In this document: piece by piece, positions 12,506 through 24,411 of the stretch
Layout: each line of letters starts with the position of its first letter
Numbering within the stretch: the stretch's first letter is position 1
Assembly (NCBI RefSeq): GCF_000003815.2
Contig: NC_049985.1
Span: forward strand, 2,113,645-2,177,644
From: Branchiostoma floridae
Lineage: Eukaryota > Chordata > Leptocardii > Amphioxiformes > Branchiostomatidae
DNA length: 64,000 nucleotides
Reading direction: 5' to 3'
Notes under the pieces: generated by a model
Seen by the model: only the letters and a program-made list of their open reading frames with translations
What the model was told of the DNA's origin: nothing
Databases searched by the model: none
Position numbers and translations under genes: made by a program

Positions 12506-15500
12506 ATGTTTGGAGTTCTACTTATCTTTGTGACCTTGGGCATTTGTGCTATCAGTCTTGACATCACAACAGACACACCCACAACTGGTCCTGTCCAAAA
12601 CAATGGTTCCCAGCCCCCGCTATTGTGTGATTACACGGACTCAAGATACTATACGACATTAGTCTTTCAGCTGTCCTGCAATTGCCCGGATATTTTCAGC
12701 CTGACCAGTTCACAGGACCGTCTCTTTGTGTCCAATTACCTTATCAGTGCTCCGGAACTTACTGAATTTTCTGTGAGGTGCTCAGTCAAGTCCTTAATTT
12801 CTCCAAGTAGGCTGTTCAACATGCTCCCAGCATCTGTAAAGACAGTGAGGATTTATGACTGCTTCCAACGGTTTATCTTGAAGGATGTGTTCTCCGGAAT
12901 GTCCCATGTGGAGGATTTGGACATAACTAACACTGTTGGTTATTATCGACAACATAATCCTGCCATATTTACTGACAATGGAACATATACAACTAATTTA
13001 CCAATTGAACTTCACCCCATGCTGTTTTTCTCCGTACCCCAGCTAAAATCGCTCTCTATGCTTAGATTACAAGTTGATAGATTTCCAGAAGCTCTCTGTC
13101 AAGGAGTAAATGGAACATATCCTCTGCAACACTTACAGAGTCTTGGCCTAGAATATAACAGAATTGCATATCTTAAACCAGAACACTTACAGCACCTACC
13201 AAACTTACGATTCTTGAACGTGGCATACAATATCATCACAAATTGTTCAGCGTCATTTCCATTCCTACCCAGTCTGCATGCACTCAACCTAGCTTCAAAC
13301 CATATCTATACTTTGGAAGGTTCACCCTTTCAAAATCTCAGTAATCTACAGACACTAGTGCTGTCAAGACAATTTGCAGAAGAAGGTCATGTGTCTAAGT
13401 ATAAAGGAACCAACAATGTAGGTGCCATGAAGTCAGTTTTCCCCACTTCTTTTCTTGGACTATCGGAATTGAAATCTCTTACATTGGGACTGAGCTACAT
13501 TAAGTTTATTCCAAATGGTACCTTTAAAGATTTAGTAAAATTGGAACAACTCAACATCTCTGATGGGCTTATAGATCATATTGGAGAGTCAGCATTTCAG
13601 GAATTGGGTGTCTTAAAGTTTTTGGACTTGAGTTATAACAACTTAAGTACAATCCATCCCTCACTTTTCGCTAGTCTTAGATCGCTTCTCTTTCTTTTTC
13701 TTCAAGGCAATGTTCTTAGATATCTTTCTCGATCAACATTTGAAAACACGCCTTATTTGCAAATTTTGAACTTGGGGAACAACCGCTTAACAGCATTAAC
13801 ACCTGAAACACTCACTCCTCTACTAAGCTTAAGAACATTAGATTTGCATGGAAACCAGCTAGACACTCTTGAAAGCGTGTTTTCTGGCATTATGCCCACC
13901 TTTTGTGAGAAAATTGACGCATCTTATAACAATGTAAAAGCATTGGATCTCTCTTCATTGGAGAATCTTGGTGTCCTTGCATATAGCAAAACTATAAATT
14001 ATTGTAGACCTATCTCACAACAACCTGGAGATTTTTTACACCACAATGGTTTACATGTCTCCAGATGCACTAACCCTGTCCCTGAATCTCGACGTAAGGT
14101 GGAACGCATTCACTTCACTGCCATTTGAGCTAGCATCATACAGTTCTTTTAACAGATCAAGGATATCAGTTTGGTTTCAAGATGATTTGGGTATCAACCA
14201 TAAAAGTGGAGATATCTCTCTCCTAATGACATCAAACCCCATAGTCTGTGACTGTGGGCTGTACGAGCTGATGCTGAACTTGGATGTGGCCAAACAAGGT
14301 GCCCTTTTCACAAAAACGGATTTCCGAGATATGGAATGTGCATTTCCCGATGCGCTCAGTGGTAGAAGGGTGGTAGATCTCAAACCTTCAGAGCTGTGGT
14401 GCTCAGAGGAGTGCTACAAGCGGCCACACTATTTCTGTTCCTGCTATGAGCATGCAGGTAAGCTGTTTATGTCCCATCTGGCCCCTTTTTGTAAGCTAGA
14501 ACGAATGGCCTGTCCGTCAGAATGTTCGTGCTCCTTCCAAGGGCAGCTGCATTCGTCTACTGCTCCTTACAATGAGAAAGTGAATTGTGCCTGGAGGAAC
14601 TTGTCTTCTATCCCAGATGACATTTCAAATGTCACAATAATCCTTCATTTGGAAGGGAATCAGTTGATCGTCATCAGTCAAGCCGTTCTTCCCCAACTTT
14701 TGATGATACGAGAACTTTACTTAAATGACAATAACATCTCATATGTTGGCGATCAGGCTTTCAAAAACTTACTCTCACTTGAAATCCTTCGGCTCGATGG
14801 AAACAACATCTCTGAGTTAAACAGCACGGTTTTTAAGTCCCTCTCTAATCTTCGTGAACTGTACCTAAATCATTCTGGTGTACAGTATCTAGCAGCTGAT
14901 ATGTTCCAAGACCTTGCAAGCTTACAAGAACTACACTTGGAGAACAACTGGCTACAGTCCCTGCCTGAAAACATGTTTGATGGTTTGAAAAAGCTGCGAT
15001 CACTCAGCATTCATGGCAATCCGCTCCACTGTGAGTGTGATGTCCTGTGGTTCACAAACTGGCTGCGGAGTAGAGAGTCCTTTTTGTCTCAAGGACATAA
15101 CGTGAGCTGCTTAGTAAATACAAAAGTAAAGCGGGATATTTTGAGTTTGTCGTCTGCACAACTTGACTGCAATGGCCTACAGGCCGCCCAAGCACGAACT
15201 AGGCTCATTGTAGGCCTGTCAATCCCGTTGGTTCTTGTGACGATCATTTTGGTTTGTGTGATCATCATCGTGAAACGAAAGGAAGACATCCAAGTCTACC
15301 TGTATGCCAGGTATGGATGGCGTTTCCAAGAAGAAGAAGAAGACGAAGACAAGGAGTATGACGCCTTCTTATCGTACAGTCAGCACGACTTAGACGTGGT
15401 AATGCACGACGTCTTGCCAGCACTCGAGAACAGGGAGCCGCCGTATCGCGTCTGTTTGCACCACCGCGACTTCCTCCCGGGTATCCCGATAGCAGAGAAC

Positions 15501-15848
15501 ATCGCAAACGCTGTAAACTCGAGCAAGAGAACGATCATTCTTCTGTCCAACAACTTCTTGGAGAGTGACTGGTGTCAGTTTGAATTCCAGGCTGCGCATG
15601 CGCAAATGCTGCAGGACAGGGCTAATCGCGTGATTGTGGTTTTACTGGATGACGTCCCCGCCGAAAACGCTCCTCCGGACATTCAGCATTACCTGAACAC
15701 GAACACGTACCTGAAGTGGGGGGACGAGCGCTTCTGGGAACGGCTGATATACGTCATGCCGCGTCCAAGACAGCATGCGCAAGACATGGATGCGCAAAAC
15801 ATGGACGGGGATCAGCTAGTCTTGGTTGAGCTGGACCACAATGGGTGA
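12506..15848 (+). CDS. Toll-like receptor, intronless, two cysteine-capped LRR blocks, one frame break
   Basis: Type I membrane pattern-recognition receptor. The first frame (12506 to about 13990) begins with a signal peptide (MFGVLLIFVTLGICAI) and continues through many leucine-rich repeats. The reading then moves to the next frame: the open stretch from 13998 starts with a good LRR (VDLSHNNLEIF) and runs to the stop at 15846-15848. It contains a C-terminal cap (NPIVCDCGLYEL), a Cys cluster, an N-terminal cap (CPSECSCS), a second LRR block, a second C-terminal cap (NPLHCECDVLW) and a membrane helix at about 15204-15271. The TIR domain (15354-15760) has YDAFLSYSQHD, a BB-loop RDFLPG and FWERL. 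The double-capped layout is the multiple-cysteine-cluster (Toll-like) type. The frame break, equivalent to one extra base or two lost near 13985-13998, is either a sequencing error or a real lesion. Otherwise the gene looks intact, about 1110 residues. The ATG at 12506 was chosen for its signal peptide. Confidence 0.92.
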
Positions 15849-17801
15849 CCCCCATTGACCTCATTTTGCACAGCGACAGAAATGTCAAACAAACTAAGTA
15901 TAACTGCCAGCCTATAGCTACTGTTCAGATCTTACATGTTGGTTGAGTCCCGCCATCTTTTTATTGAGAAATAATCACCACCAAATTCAATATGGCTGAC
16001 AGTTGATGAGAGTGCTTAATTTGATAACTTCATTTTTGGAGTGGAAAGTGGTAATATGCATCTGTCAGTGAGAACATTTTTTTGGGTACTTGCGAGATGT
16101 ATATTCTGTACAAAAGTTATGTAGATACATTTGTACGTGTATTCTATGTTATATAATCTTGATAGAAGCTGTATAAAACGATCTTAAAATGACTACTAGA
16201 AATTCTGAAATATAGCATAGTAATGAGTAAAAGTAAAGTCAATTCTGAATTTTTATTTGCTGACTTTTTATTATATAATGACTACTACATGTAGCATGTA
16301 AAAACATTGTGATGATTATGGATAATGATTTGGCAATTCTGTTATTCTGACTTTTATAATTTTATACATTTAATGTGCATTATGTATCAAATTAATCAGA
16401 TATGGCAAATTCAATGTATTATCTATATTAACCATAATTTGGTGTAATCAATAAGGTGAAGACATAGGTGATGGCTACATAATGAATCATGTAAAAAATC
16501 CCATTTTGTGGTATGGATTAAAAGTTATTTCACAGACTTTTGAAGCAGCATCTTTTTTTTTTAAACCGCATGGGCCGATTTTGTTTGAAACTTTGAATAG
16601 TGAAAGCAGATAAATCATATTACAGATTTGTTACGAGACGTTTGACTGAGACCAGGTTTACCCACCTAAACCACAGTACATGTGCCCTGGGACTGTCACA
16701 CCTGATGAGACAACAGTCTACATGACTGGGGGGTGACTCAGTAATGAACTTGAACTTCCATTTTACACATGTATGTAACCTATAGCACACAACTGTTAGT
16801 GTTACAATGCTGCTTAAGTCTAAGGAAGAAATTTAAACATATGATTACATGATACATGTATGATGTTTCTTGGTCTTACACTTAGGAATATCATACTACT
16901 AGGCCAGGATTATAAAAAATGGCAGCCTATAATGTTGTACATGAACAAATATCATGTATACATGTAGGTACAATGTAGTACATATAGGTGTGCTCAACTG
17001 ATGAGAATTCTCTGAGATTAAAAAAAAATGATACTGAAATGGAACATCAACATGAAAAGATATCAGATTGGAAAGTTTGTAGAATCTACCTTGGTATAGA
17101 TTATTAATAGTACTACGCTTGCAAAACAGAAATATGCACAACTAATAAAAGAAGACTTTTTCAAATATATAATGACATCAGTTAACTATGATTTGATCGA
17201 TGAACTTTGTAAGTTCGTCTTCACATGTTTTAAGAAGAGGGAGGAAGCATGTAGAAATATAGTCGTAAGTAGAACATAGAATAGCTTACTTATCAGACTC
17301 TTTGTATGCGACTTACTGCATTTAGCCCTAGGAGTACATGAATATGCAATAAACTTCATTGTCATTGTCATTGGTATACTGTCTACATTTGTATACTATA
17401 ATAAGAAAACGAATTTTATGAATTGTACTAAGTTGTAGTCAAATTAGCAAGCCATCAAAAGCATGCTGAATTTTTGGAAAGAAATGGCCCAAAACAAGAA
17501 TATAAGTCGACTTGGCCTAAGTTAGAATCGAAAATCAGAAAAAGGATTTTATACCCATCTGCTGATGAGACATAAATACGCTTGTCAAGTTCAACCTTTC
17601 AAAAAGTCGGTTCATCATGACAAGAATTAATCTGGTTCCTGATGAGACACAGTCAGGTACATCTGTGCTCCCCTGACGTTGCATCCCTGGTGGGGAAATA
17701 GGAGAGCCTTCTGTGATTGGAATATTGTCAACATGTTGTATCGGCCGTGAGCTGCATATTCATGACCATGTTGAACATGTGGCATTGAGAATTTTTGAAA
17801 C
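15849..17801. other. Toll-like receptor 3' flank / KIDINS220 intron
   Basis: AT-rich, no coding exon. Candidate polyadenylation hexamers (aataaa) occur at about 17143 and 17348. The second is followed by cttcattgtcattgtcattgg, a tail typical of non-LTR retroposons, so it may mark a repeat rather than the receptor mRNA end. Confidence 0.45.
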
Positions 17802-18020
17802 TACTGCAAATGCAGAAACTTTAGCAGTCACCGTTGTTTATTGTTCGCGGTTTTCGCGGTGGCCGTTTCACTGCAAATTTAAAACCACCGCAAACATTTT
17901 TTCCGTAACAGTAAGAGACTGCAGTGCATGGTGCTACCGCGAACTTAAAACCACCGCGAAAAGTCCTTTTTCCCGCTACCACAAAATTAAATCCCCGCGA
18001 ACTTAAATGCATTTACAGTA
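17802..18020 (+). mobile_element. MITE-like element, 'ccaccgcgaa' family
   Basis: The ends tactgcaaatgcag and gcatttacagta are complementary. The inside alternates cgcggttttcgcggtgg, aaaaccaccgc and cccgctacc blocks. Length 219 bp and non-coding. It is the best-preserved member of the family also found at 89-302 and 41184-41891. Confidence 0.65.
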
Positions 18021-18402
18021 TATGGAAATAGGTGACTAGGTTATCTTATGCTAAACCTTTAGTTTTAATTCTTATGTTGACTCCCCTCAAAATAACATTT
18101 TCTGCTGATGGTGAGTAGAAGAAATACAATGTCAAAGACATATAGAAGAAGAGGTTTTATTCAAAACATTTTGATACAGCATGTAGCATGTAAGAGAAGT
18201 GTATGATTTATGCCAGCAGGAGCATGACCTTGAAGTTGGTAGCCTTCACAATACAATGTACAATGTAAATAGAAATTATGGGTTTGAAGTGAGTCAGATC
18301 ATACCGCACTAAAACTACCATACATGTAGATGCGCATGTATAATGTGTGCGCTGTTTCCTGGAAATCCAGCTCACAGGGGCCAAATCAATAAGATACATG
18401 TA

Positions 18403-18729
18403 CAGGGCTCGAAATACCAGCTGCATATGCAGGTTAGTGCAGGTGAAATGGAGCTATGCAGGTATTTCTGATGTCTACCTGCACCTAGCCTGCACTGGTC
18501 CATGTACTGGGTTTTATACATAAATCTCCTATAATGTACAATGTAGGTGTATAAAGATTGTTATCTGTTACCACCTATAAGGTATAAAAGAAAATATATC
18601 AATGGTTCCTGACCAATTTTAGTATGATACGTACTTCCTAAATTCAGAGCGGTACAGGTAAAGTTTGTCTGGTGCAGGTAATTTTCAATGTTACCTGCAC
18701 CAGTGTAGTATTAAGTATTTTGAGCCCTG
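18403..18729. mobile_element. Inverted-repeat element, CAGGGCTCGAAATA family
   Basis: Starts cagggctcgaaatacc and ends attttgagccctg. The inside has tgcaggt and acctgca motifs in both orientations. No coding frame. Same family as 3168-3591 and 22756-23525. Confidence 0.75.
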
Positions 18730-20159
18730 TGTACAATGTGAATGTAAAAGCAATGAACCATTTTATTACACTGTTTAGAAAAGCACGCAAGATGAAAAGC
18801 TGCAATAATGACTTTAATCAAAGACAGCCAAATATGATTTGTAAAACAATAGCCTTAATATGAACTTACACAAAGCCTCACTATGAGCTCTGATTGCGAT
18901 GCATGCATTATCTGGATAATACGTTCCTGATAATGATTGTTCCCTAAAGTCCCAGAATCAGACAAGGGAAATCAGTGCAGTGTGCTATACAATACATTGT
19001 ACAGAAAGTGGGCAAACACACAAAGGTTTCTTTGGTACATTGTGTTCCTAAGTTGTTTTTTTCATTCAACCAAACCTGTACATCTAAGAATACATACTAG
19101 CATGATTCCAAACGATGATAATCATTGTACAAATATTATACACTTATAAAGAGGGCAAGAGTACTTGAGGCTAAAGTGTGATAAAACCATAGTGCATGCT
19201 TTTGTTTTCAGACATTTTGGATTCATTCGGCAAGATGTCAAGATAAAAACAGAAGGCTAGAAGCAAACTTCAATCTGACTTATTCCCTTGCCAAAACTGT
19301 GTGTACCATTAGAAACAGACTTTCCCCTCAGATTTTTTTGTTTTCATGTCGATCTACCTAATCAGTTATTCTGAATCCCAGGACCAACAAGTGAAATTGG
19401 TGCTGCCTTATGCATTATTCTCAAGGCATCCTGGTATACATTGTACCTGTTCAAAGTTGTCAGAACACTTAGGTTTGAATGTGTGACCAGCATCCAAATG
19501 CTTCAGGTCAAATCACACAGGCTTGAAGACCTGCTGTGCAGCATTTCCATATCTAATGCTGCATGAATAGTGGATATGAGTCACTGAAAGTGAAAGCTTT
19601 CTATCATGTATTCCAAAGCATTCAGAAAAATCACCCATCAATTTGAAAGCATTTTAAAGGTTTTAAAAGATACATTCCAGCAAGAATTTTAAACCTTTGT
19701 TTTGTCTAAAAAAACATTCTTTTCTCTTAATTAGTTTTTCTTTGGAGCCAGGACAATTATCAATGTGATGATCAACAGTAGGGTTGTTACTTTAGACCTT
19801 ACAAAAATCACTCAGTACTTTTGTTGTAGTAACATGATTGTTCTGTAAAATGTATGATCTTATATTTAATGCAGCAGACTTTGTTCCTGTGTGTGTATCT
19901 TATACATTAGCCACTATGTAATATCTACACTATGTGTGGTCCACTTGAGCAGATCAGAAGAAATACTAGAAATACAAAGTTGACAGATCTCAGTGAATAT
20001 ACATTTTGCATTGCCATTCAAAGATCACAGGCTGTAGTTGCAGATAAGAGAAGTTCTGCTGTCTCACATTTCACAGTCTATAAAACAAATGAAGATGAAG
20101 TGTATAGAACAGTCATATCTCCTCATGTAATAAAAGAAATAAAATATGAGGAATGGACT
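18730..20159. other. Non-coding intron stretch
   Basis: No exon, RNA gene or clear repeat recognised by eye. Confidence 0.4.
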
Positions 20160-20476
20160 CAATGGTAAGGGAGGCGAGACAGTACTGGTAAATTTATTGA
20201 GAAATTTATGAAGTGGAAAATTGGTCTTGAGTGGCGTGATGAAGCTTGAGTGTTAATTGGTTGAGTAATCGGTTAATGAATTTGCACATGTAGGTAGCAA
20301 TACTGTATCTTTATAGCACACTTAGTAGTCTAGCATTCAATGGTAAGAGAAACTAGACAATAAATTTATTGAGAAATTTATGAAGTGGAAAATTGTTCTT
20401 GAGTGGCGTGAGGATGCTTGAGTGTTAATTGGTTGAGTAATCGCTTATGAATTTTTACATGTAGGTAGCAATACTG
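20160..20476. repeat. Two-copy tandem duplication, 178-bp period
   Basis: caatggtaag at 20160 and 20338 begins two copies that share aaatttattgagaaatttat, gaagtggaaaattg and gtgttaattggttgagtaat. Differences are scattered. Non-coding. Confidence 0.85.
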
Positions 20477-21465
20477 GCCATTACTGCGTTTTTGTTGCAA
20501 GCTAATGTGATACATCACCTGAATCATTTCTTGTATTCAGGCATTGCTCATCTACCTTCTAGTGAAAATGTCACTTATTCTTCTACGTTGCTTGAAAGAT
20601 CAATATATTACCTCTAAAATGCAAGTGAAAATGTTACTCTACTAGTACTACATCTATGCATGATAGAACATAATTATCTTTAAAATGCATTTCATGCTTC
20701 TTATTCTTGGTCACAGACAATTCGTCAGCATTATATTAAAAGCTAGACAAAAATATATTTTTTCATGAAGGTATTCAGAAGGACAGAAGGATGGTTGGAA
20801 TTGTTGCTTTGTGATTAATGTGACCTTAGGCCACACCAATTTAGTTTCTGGGTTTGTGGATAATGAAATATAATGCTAAAATGAAAATTACAACATGTAC
20901 ATGACAAATCAAAAGATCAGAAAGGAAACATGTGTACCTTGGTACACAAAGTAACCCTCTGTTTGCCTGCATGTAATGCAGGTTTGGTTTTCGGTAGCGT
21001 GGGAATTTTTGGAAGCTGGGGCTTTACGGCGCTGTATCTTGAGAACGGATGGTACGAGCACAATGATTTTTGGTACATGGGTTGGGGGTGGTGGCCTGAC
21101 ACTCAGGTTTGATTTGGGCCTCCTGGTGCTTGAACTTGTTTAGTCTTGTAACTCTTGCTGAATTTTTGTTCAGAAATGCTAGAGAACCCCCAAAGTACAG
21201 TTGATGTTGCCTTAACTTTATATTTTATATTTTGAAATGCCCAAAAAAGATCAAAATGTACAAAATAAATACATGTACACAAGTTACTGTACATGTATGT
21301 AATACTGTAATTGTTTGTGCCAATGTGTGTATTTTTGTTTATGAAAAATAATGTAACTAAACAATACTTAGTCTACCATTATTACACAATGCATAGTGAG
21401 ACACACCAAGTTTGTACTTTGTAACTATGAATGATAGTAAAGGTTTGTAAATATCTCCTCTGCAG
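20477..21465. other. Non-coding intron stretch
   Basis: A Trp/Gly-rich open frame near 20930-21112 has no recognisable domain and no splice support. I do not call it a gene. Confidence 0.4.
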
Positions 21466-21564
21466 GATAACTGGACAGCGCTGACCTCGGCAGCGAAGGA
21501 GGGCCACCTGCCGATTGTCACATGTCTGCTGGACCGAGGGGCCAATATCGAGCATGTAGACATG
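21466..21564 (+). CDS. KIDINS220: KIDINS220 exon 2: ankyrin repeat 2
   Basis: 99 bp in phase 0, coding one ankyrin repeat (DNWTALTSAAKEGHLPIV to GANIEHVDM). It matches the second repeat of vertebrate KIDINS220 closely. The acceptor is ctctgcag and the first possible donor is atg|gtaagt at 21565. The last 39 bases plus GTAAGT are then repeated ten times, so ten further donors at 45-bp spacing compete for the same acceptor. Any choice keeps the frame and adds multiples of 15 residues. I take the first donor as the ancestral one because it leaves a standard 33-residue repeat. Confidence 0.93.
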
Positions 21565-22020
21565 GTAAGTCTGCTGGACCGAGGGGCCAATATCGAGCAT
21601 GTAGATATGGTAAGTCTGCTGGACCGAGGGGCCAATATCGAGCATGTAGATATGGTAAGTCTGCTGGACCGAGGGGCCAATATCGAGCATGTAGATATGG
21701 TAAGTCTGCTGGACCGAGGGGCCAATATCGAGCATGTAGATATGGTAAGTCTGCTGGACCGAGGGGCCAATATCGAGCATGTAGATATGGTAAGTCTGCT
21801 GGACCGAGGGGCCAATATCGAGCATGTAGATATGGTAAGTCTGCTGGACCGAGGGGCCAATATCGAGCATGTAGATATGGTAAGTCTGCTGGACCGAGGG
21901 GCCAATATCGAGCATGTAGATATGGTAAGTCTGCTGGACCGAGGGGCCAATATCGAGCATGTAGACATGGTAAGTCTGCTGGACCGAGGGGCCAATATCG
22001 AGCATGTAGACATGGTAAGC
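21526..22020 (+). repeat. KIDINS220: 45-bp tandem array copying the exon 2 end plus its splice donor
   Basis: The exonic copy (21526-21564) is followed by ten full 45-bp units (21565-22014). Each unit is gtaagt followed by the same 39 exon bases. A terminal gtaagc follows at 22015. Units differ only at one position (gacatg or gatatg). Each encodes VSLLDRGANIEHVDM with no stop, so the array is open end to end and continuous with exon 2. Near identity suggests recent expansion and likely copy-number polymorphism. The minus-strand and third-frame open frames across it are artefacts of the repeat. Confidence 0.97.
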
Positions 22021-22608
22021 CAGCCGCTGGGATGTAGTTAATGCAGTCTTTAGCTTGCCCCTATGAAAACTCCAAAGGAATCAGTACTAGTATGGTAGAA
22101 ATTACGAATTCGCTGTACTTTTGTTTGTCTATAGAGAGTCTTTATTTGAAAAACCTCTAGCAAAGACCCATGCGATTTCACCAGTGTTAGTTATCTTAAA
22201 AGTTTGTTGGCCATGAAACAATTTTTCAGAATTTTTGTGTTTGATAATTTATGCCTCTGCTTAAGCAAGCAGTTGAAGATCTCTGTGAGAAAGAGCCACT
22301 GAGCTGTCATGCACCCTGGTGACCATTTCATGAACTGCAGCTAACATGCTATTACAAAGAAACTACAAACCTATCATAATATACTGCTGTGGCAGAGGTT
22401 AGTTAGCACACACTAAATTCTACTTCAAAACATGAAAAGAAAACAGTTTACATGTTCCTCAAGGAAGTTAGCCCCATTATTTCATGAGCCTGACAATTGT
22501 GTTCTACCTATCTGAGCAAGTTTCTGAGAGAAGATTTGCACTCACTTCTTGACAGAATCCAGACAATTGTGTGATTCCTATAAAATGTTTTTCTCTCTCA
22601 TTGTTTAG

Positions 22609-22707
22609 GGTGGCTGGCCTGGGTTGATGTGGGCATCCTACAAGGGTCACACTGCCGTGGCACACGAGATGCTGCACAGGGGGGCCAACCCTAACGTTCA
22701 GGGACAG
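22609..22707 (+). CDS. KIDINS220: KIDINS220 exon 3: ankyrin repeat 3
   Basis: 99 bp in phase 0 ([18 protein letters not shown] to GANPNVQGQ). It aligns with vertebrate repeat 3, including the LMWA core. Acceptor ttgtttag, donor cag|gtgagt. No duplicated edge is seen here. An inverted-repeat element begins 48 bp after the donor. Confidence 0.93.
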
Positions 22708-22755
22708 GTGAGTACAACAGGATCTGGTGTTACTACATGTACAGGTGTCACTACA

Positions 22756-23525
22756 CAGGGCTCGAAATACACTTTTCAGTTAACTTGCACCAGTGCAAGT
22801 TGAGCAAAAGGTAACTTGCACCAAAAGAAACTTACTTGCACAACCCAAAATAGTGAACTGTTAACTCTTTATCTCCTATTCTGAAAATTTGCAAATGTAT
22901 GTGAGTAAATGGGGATACATAAAGACCACATGTTTGGATACTTTTAAGTATTTGTTTTTCTATAGCATATTTTTTTTTAGTTTTAAATTGTATAGTTTCA
23001 AAAAAGGTGAATTTAGGCTTAATTAAAGATCAATCCAATGTCTACAACTCGATAAGAGCCATAGATTTCTTCTGCATGCCTCGCGATTGACATCCATCAC
23101 TAATCGCTGGAATGAAGTGGTAGAACAACTCATTACAAGTACTGGAAAAACCAGTTGAACATATCAAAGTCACTAACTTGTATGCAAATGTGACTTAAAT
23201 GCAAATCAAGGTAAGACAACACCAAAGGGATCTTAAGCATTGTAGAGATGGAATTGTCTTGAAATATTGTTTACCTGGATGTCTAACCTCCATGGATGTC
23301 TAACCTCCATGGACAAACTTAGACTTTTTTATCTGAGTGTTATTTTCTTTTACCTTTCAATGACAGATAATATTCTTGGTGTTTGTAAGCTTTTTCTAAT
23401 GTCACAGTGTCAGGTATTAGAGGACAAAAGTAACTTGCACTGGTGCAAGTTTGGTCTAAACTTACTTGCACCACACTAATCTTACATGCACAAACTTGCA
23501 TATGCATGTGGTATTTCGAGCCCTG
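22756..23525. mobile_element. Inverted-repeat element, CAGGGCTCGAAATAC family (long copy)
   Basis: Begins cagggctcgaaatac and ends gtatttcgagccctg, a perfect 15-bp inverted repeat. Length 770 bp. The sub-terminal parts carry ttgcaccagtgcaagt and acttgcactggtgcaag, themselves palindromic and in opposite orientation. No transposase-like frame. This is the best-preserved copy of a family present at least three times in the window. Confidence 0.85.
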
Positions 23526-23817
23526 CTACAGGTGTGACTACAGGACCTGTTGTTATCACAGGTGTTACTACAGCTCTTGCAAATATTTCACCTTCTGGTG
23601 ACTGTCTGTCAGCTTTCTCAGGACTGTTTCACATTGCATAATGCCATTACAAGTACATGTATAGGTGTGGCCGCTTACTGCCTTTTGGACCGCATCTGTA
23701 AGCAGCTGGATACCATGTGGAAATTCAATGTGACAGACGGTCATGAAACTTTGGTTGAATAAAAATACTGGTCATGTACAACCAGATTCTGACTTGTTTT
23801 CTTATGTTTTCCCCCAG

Positions 23818-23916
23818 CACGGAGTGTCTCCTATAATCTGGGCAGCAGGCCGGGGACACACAGACATTGTGGAGGCACTGCTGAGACATGGGGCCAAACC
23901 TAGCGCTTTTGATAAG
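23818..23916 (+). CDS. KIDINS220: KIDINS220 exon 4: ankyrin repeat 4
   Basis: 99 bp in phase 0 (HGVSPIIWAAGRGHTDIV to GAKPSAFDK). The PIIWAAGRGH core is the same as in vertebrates. Acceptor cccccag, donor aag|gtactg. No copies of its edges were seen. Confidence 0.94.
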
Positions 23917-24312
23917 GTACTGCACACATGTCTGCTTATTGCTGCAGATAAACTCTTCTTGTTACAACATTAGAAGAGTAGTGGCTATGGCATCCACGTT
24001 GGAAAAAAAAGGCCACTAGTGCCACTATTGTAATGCTAAGAGAAGAAGATTTTATGGCAATACATGTAGGTTGAAGATCATGATCAAGTAAGGGAGCTTA
24101 TGAAATGTCACATAGCTATAGTAGACAAATTTGTCAGCAGTTGAGTAACTACTTTATGGTGTATTTCTCAGCAGTGATAACACTGAGTTGAATGAGCAAG
24201 ACAAAGTGAACAATCCAATGGATGGATGAATGAATGAACAAAATGAAAGAATGAATTAATCACTTAATAGATTAATGAAAGGGATGTTTACTGTTGACAT
24301 GTTTGTTTACAG

Positions 24313-24411
24313 TACGGTACCAGTGCGTTAGTCTGGGCGTGCAGACGAGGGCACCAGGGCTGCGTACGGGCGCTACTGGACGCGGGAGCAGATGTAGACA
24401 CGGCTGGGGCG
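24313..24411 (+). CDS. KIDINS220: KIDINS220 exon 5: ankyrin repeat 5
   Basis: 99 bp in phase 0 (YGTSALVWACRRGHQGCV to GADVDTAGA). It matches vertebrate repeat 5 in order and length. Acceptor tttacag, donor gcg|gtaagt. Higher GC than the surrounding intron. Confidence 0.93.

Noticed and set aside
15265-15605. Arg-rich minus-strand frames under the TIR domain
   Set aside because: Shadows of the GC-rich TIR coding sequence.
20930-21112. Trp/Gly-rich 60-codon frame
   Set aside because: No domain, no splice support, too short to stand alone.
21357-22013. Long minus-strand open frames of 218 and 207 codons
   Set aside because: They are the complement of the 45-bp array; 45 is a multiple of 3, so any frame lacking a stop in one unit stays open throughout.
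21526-22020. CRISPR-like direct repeats
   Set aside because: Units are contiguous without unique spacers, lie in a eukaryotic gene and continue an exon.
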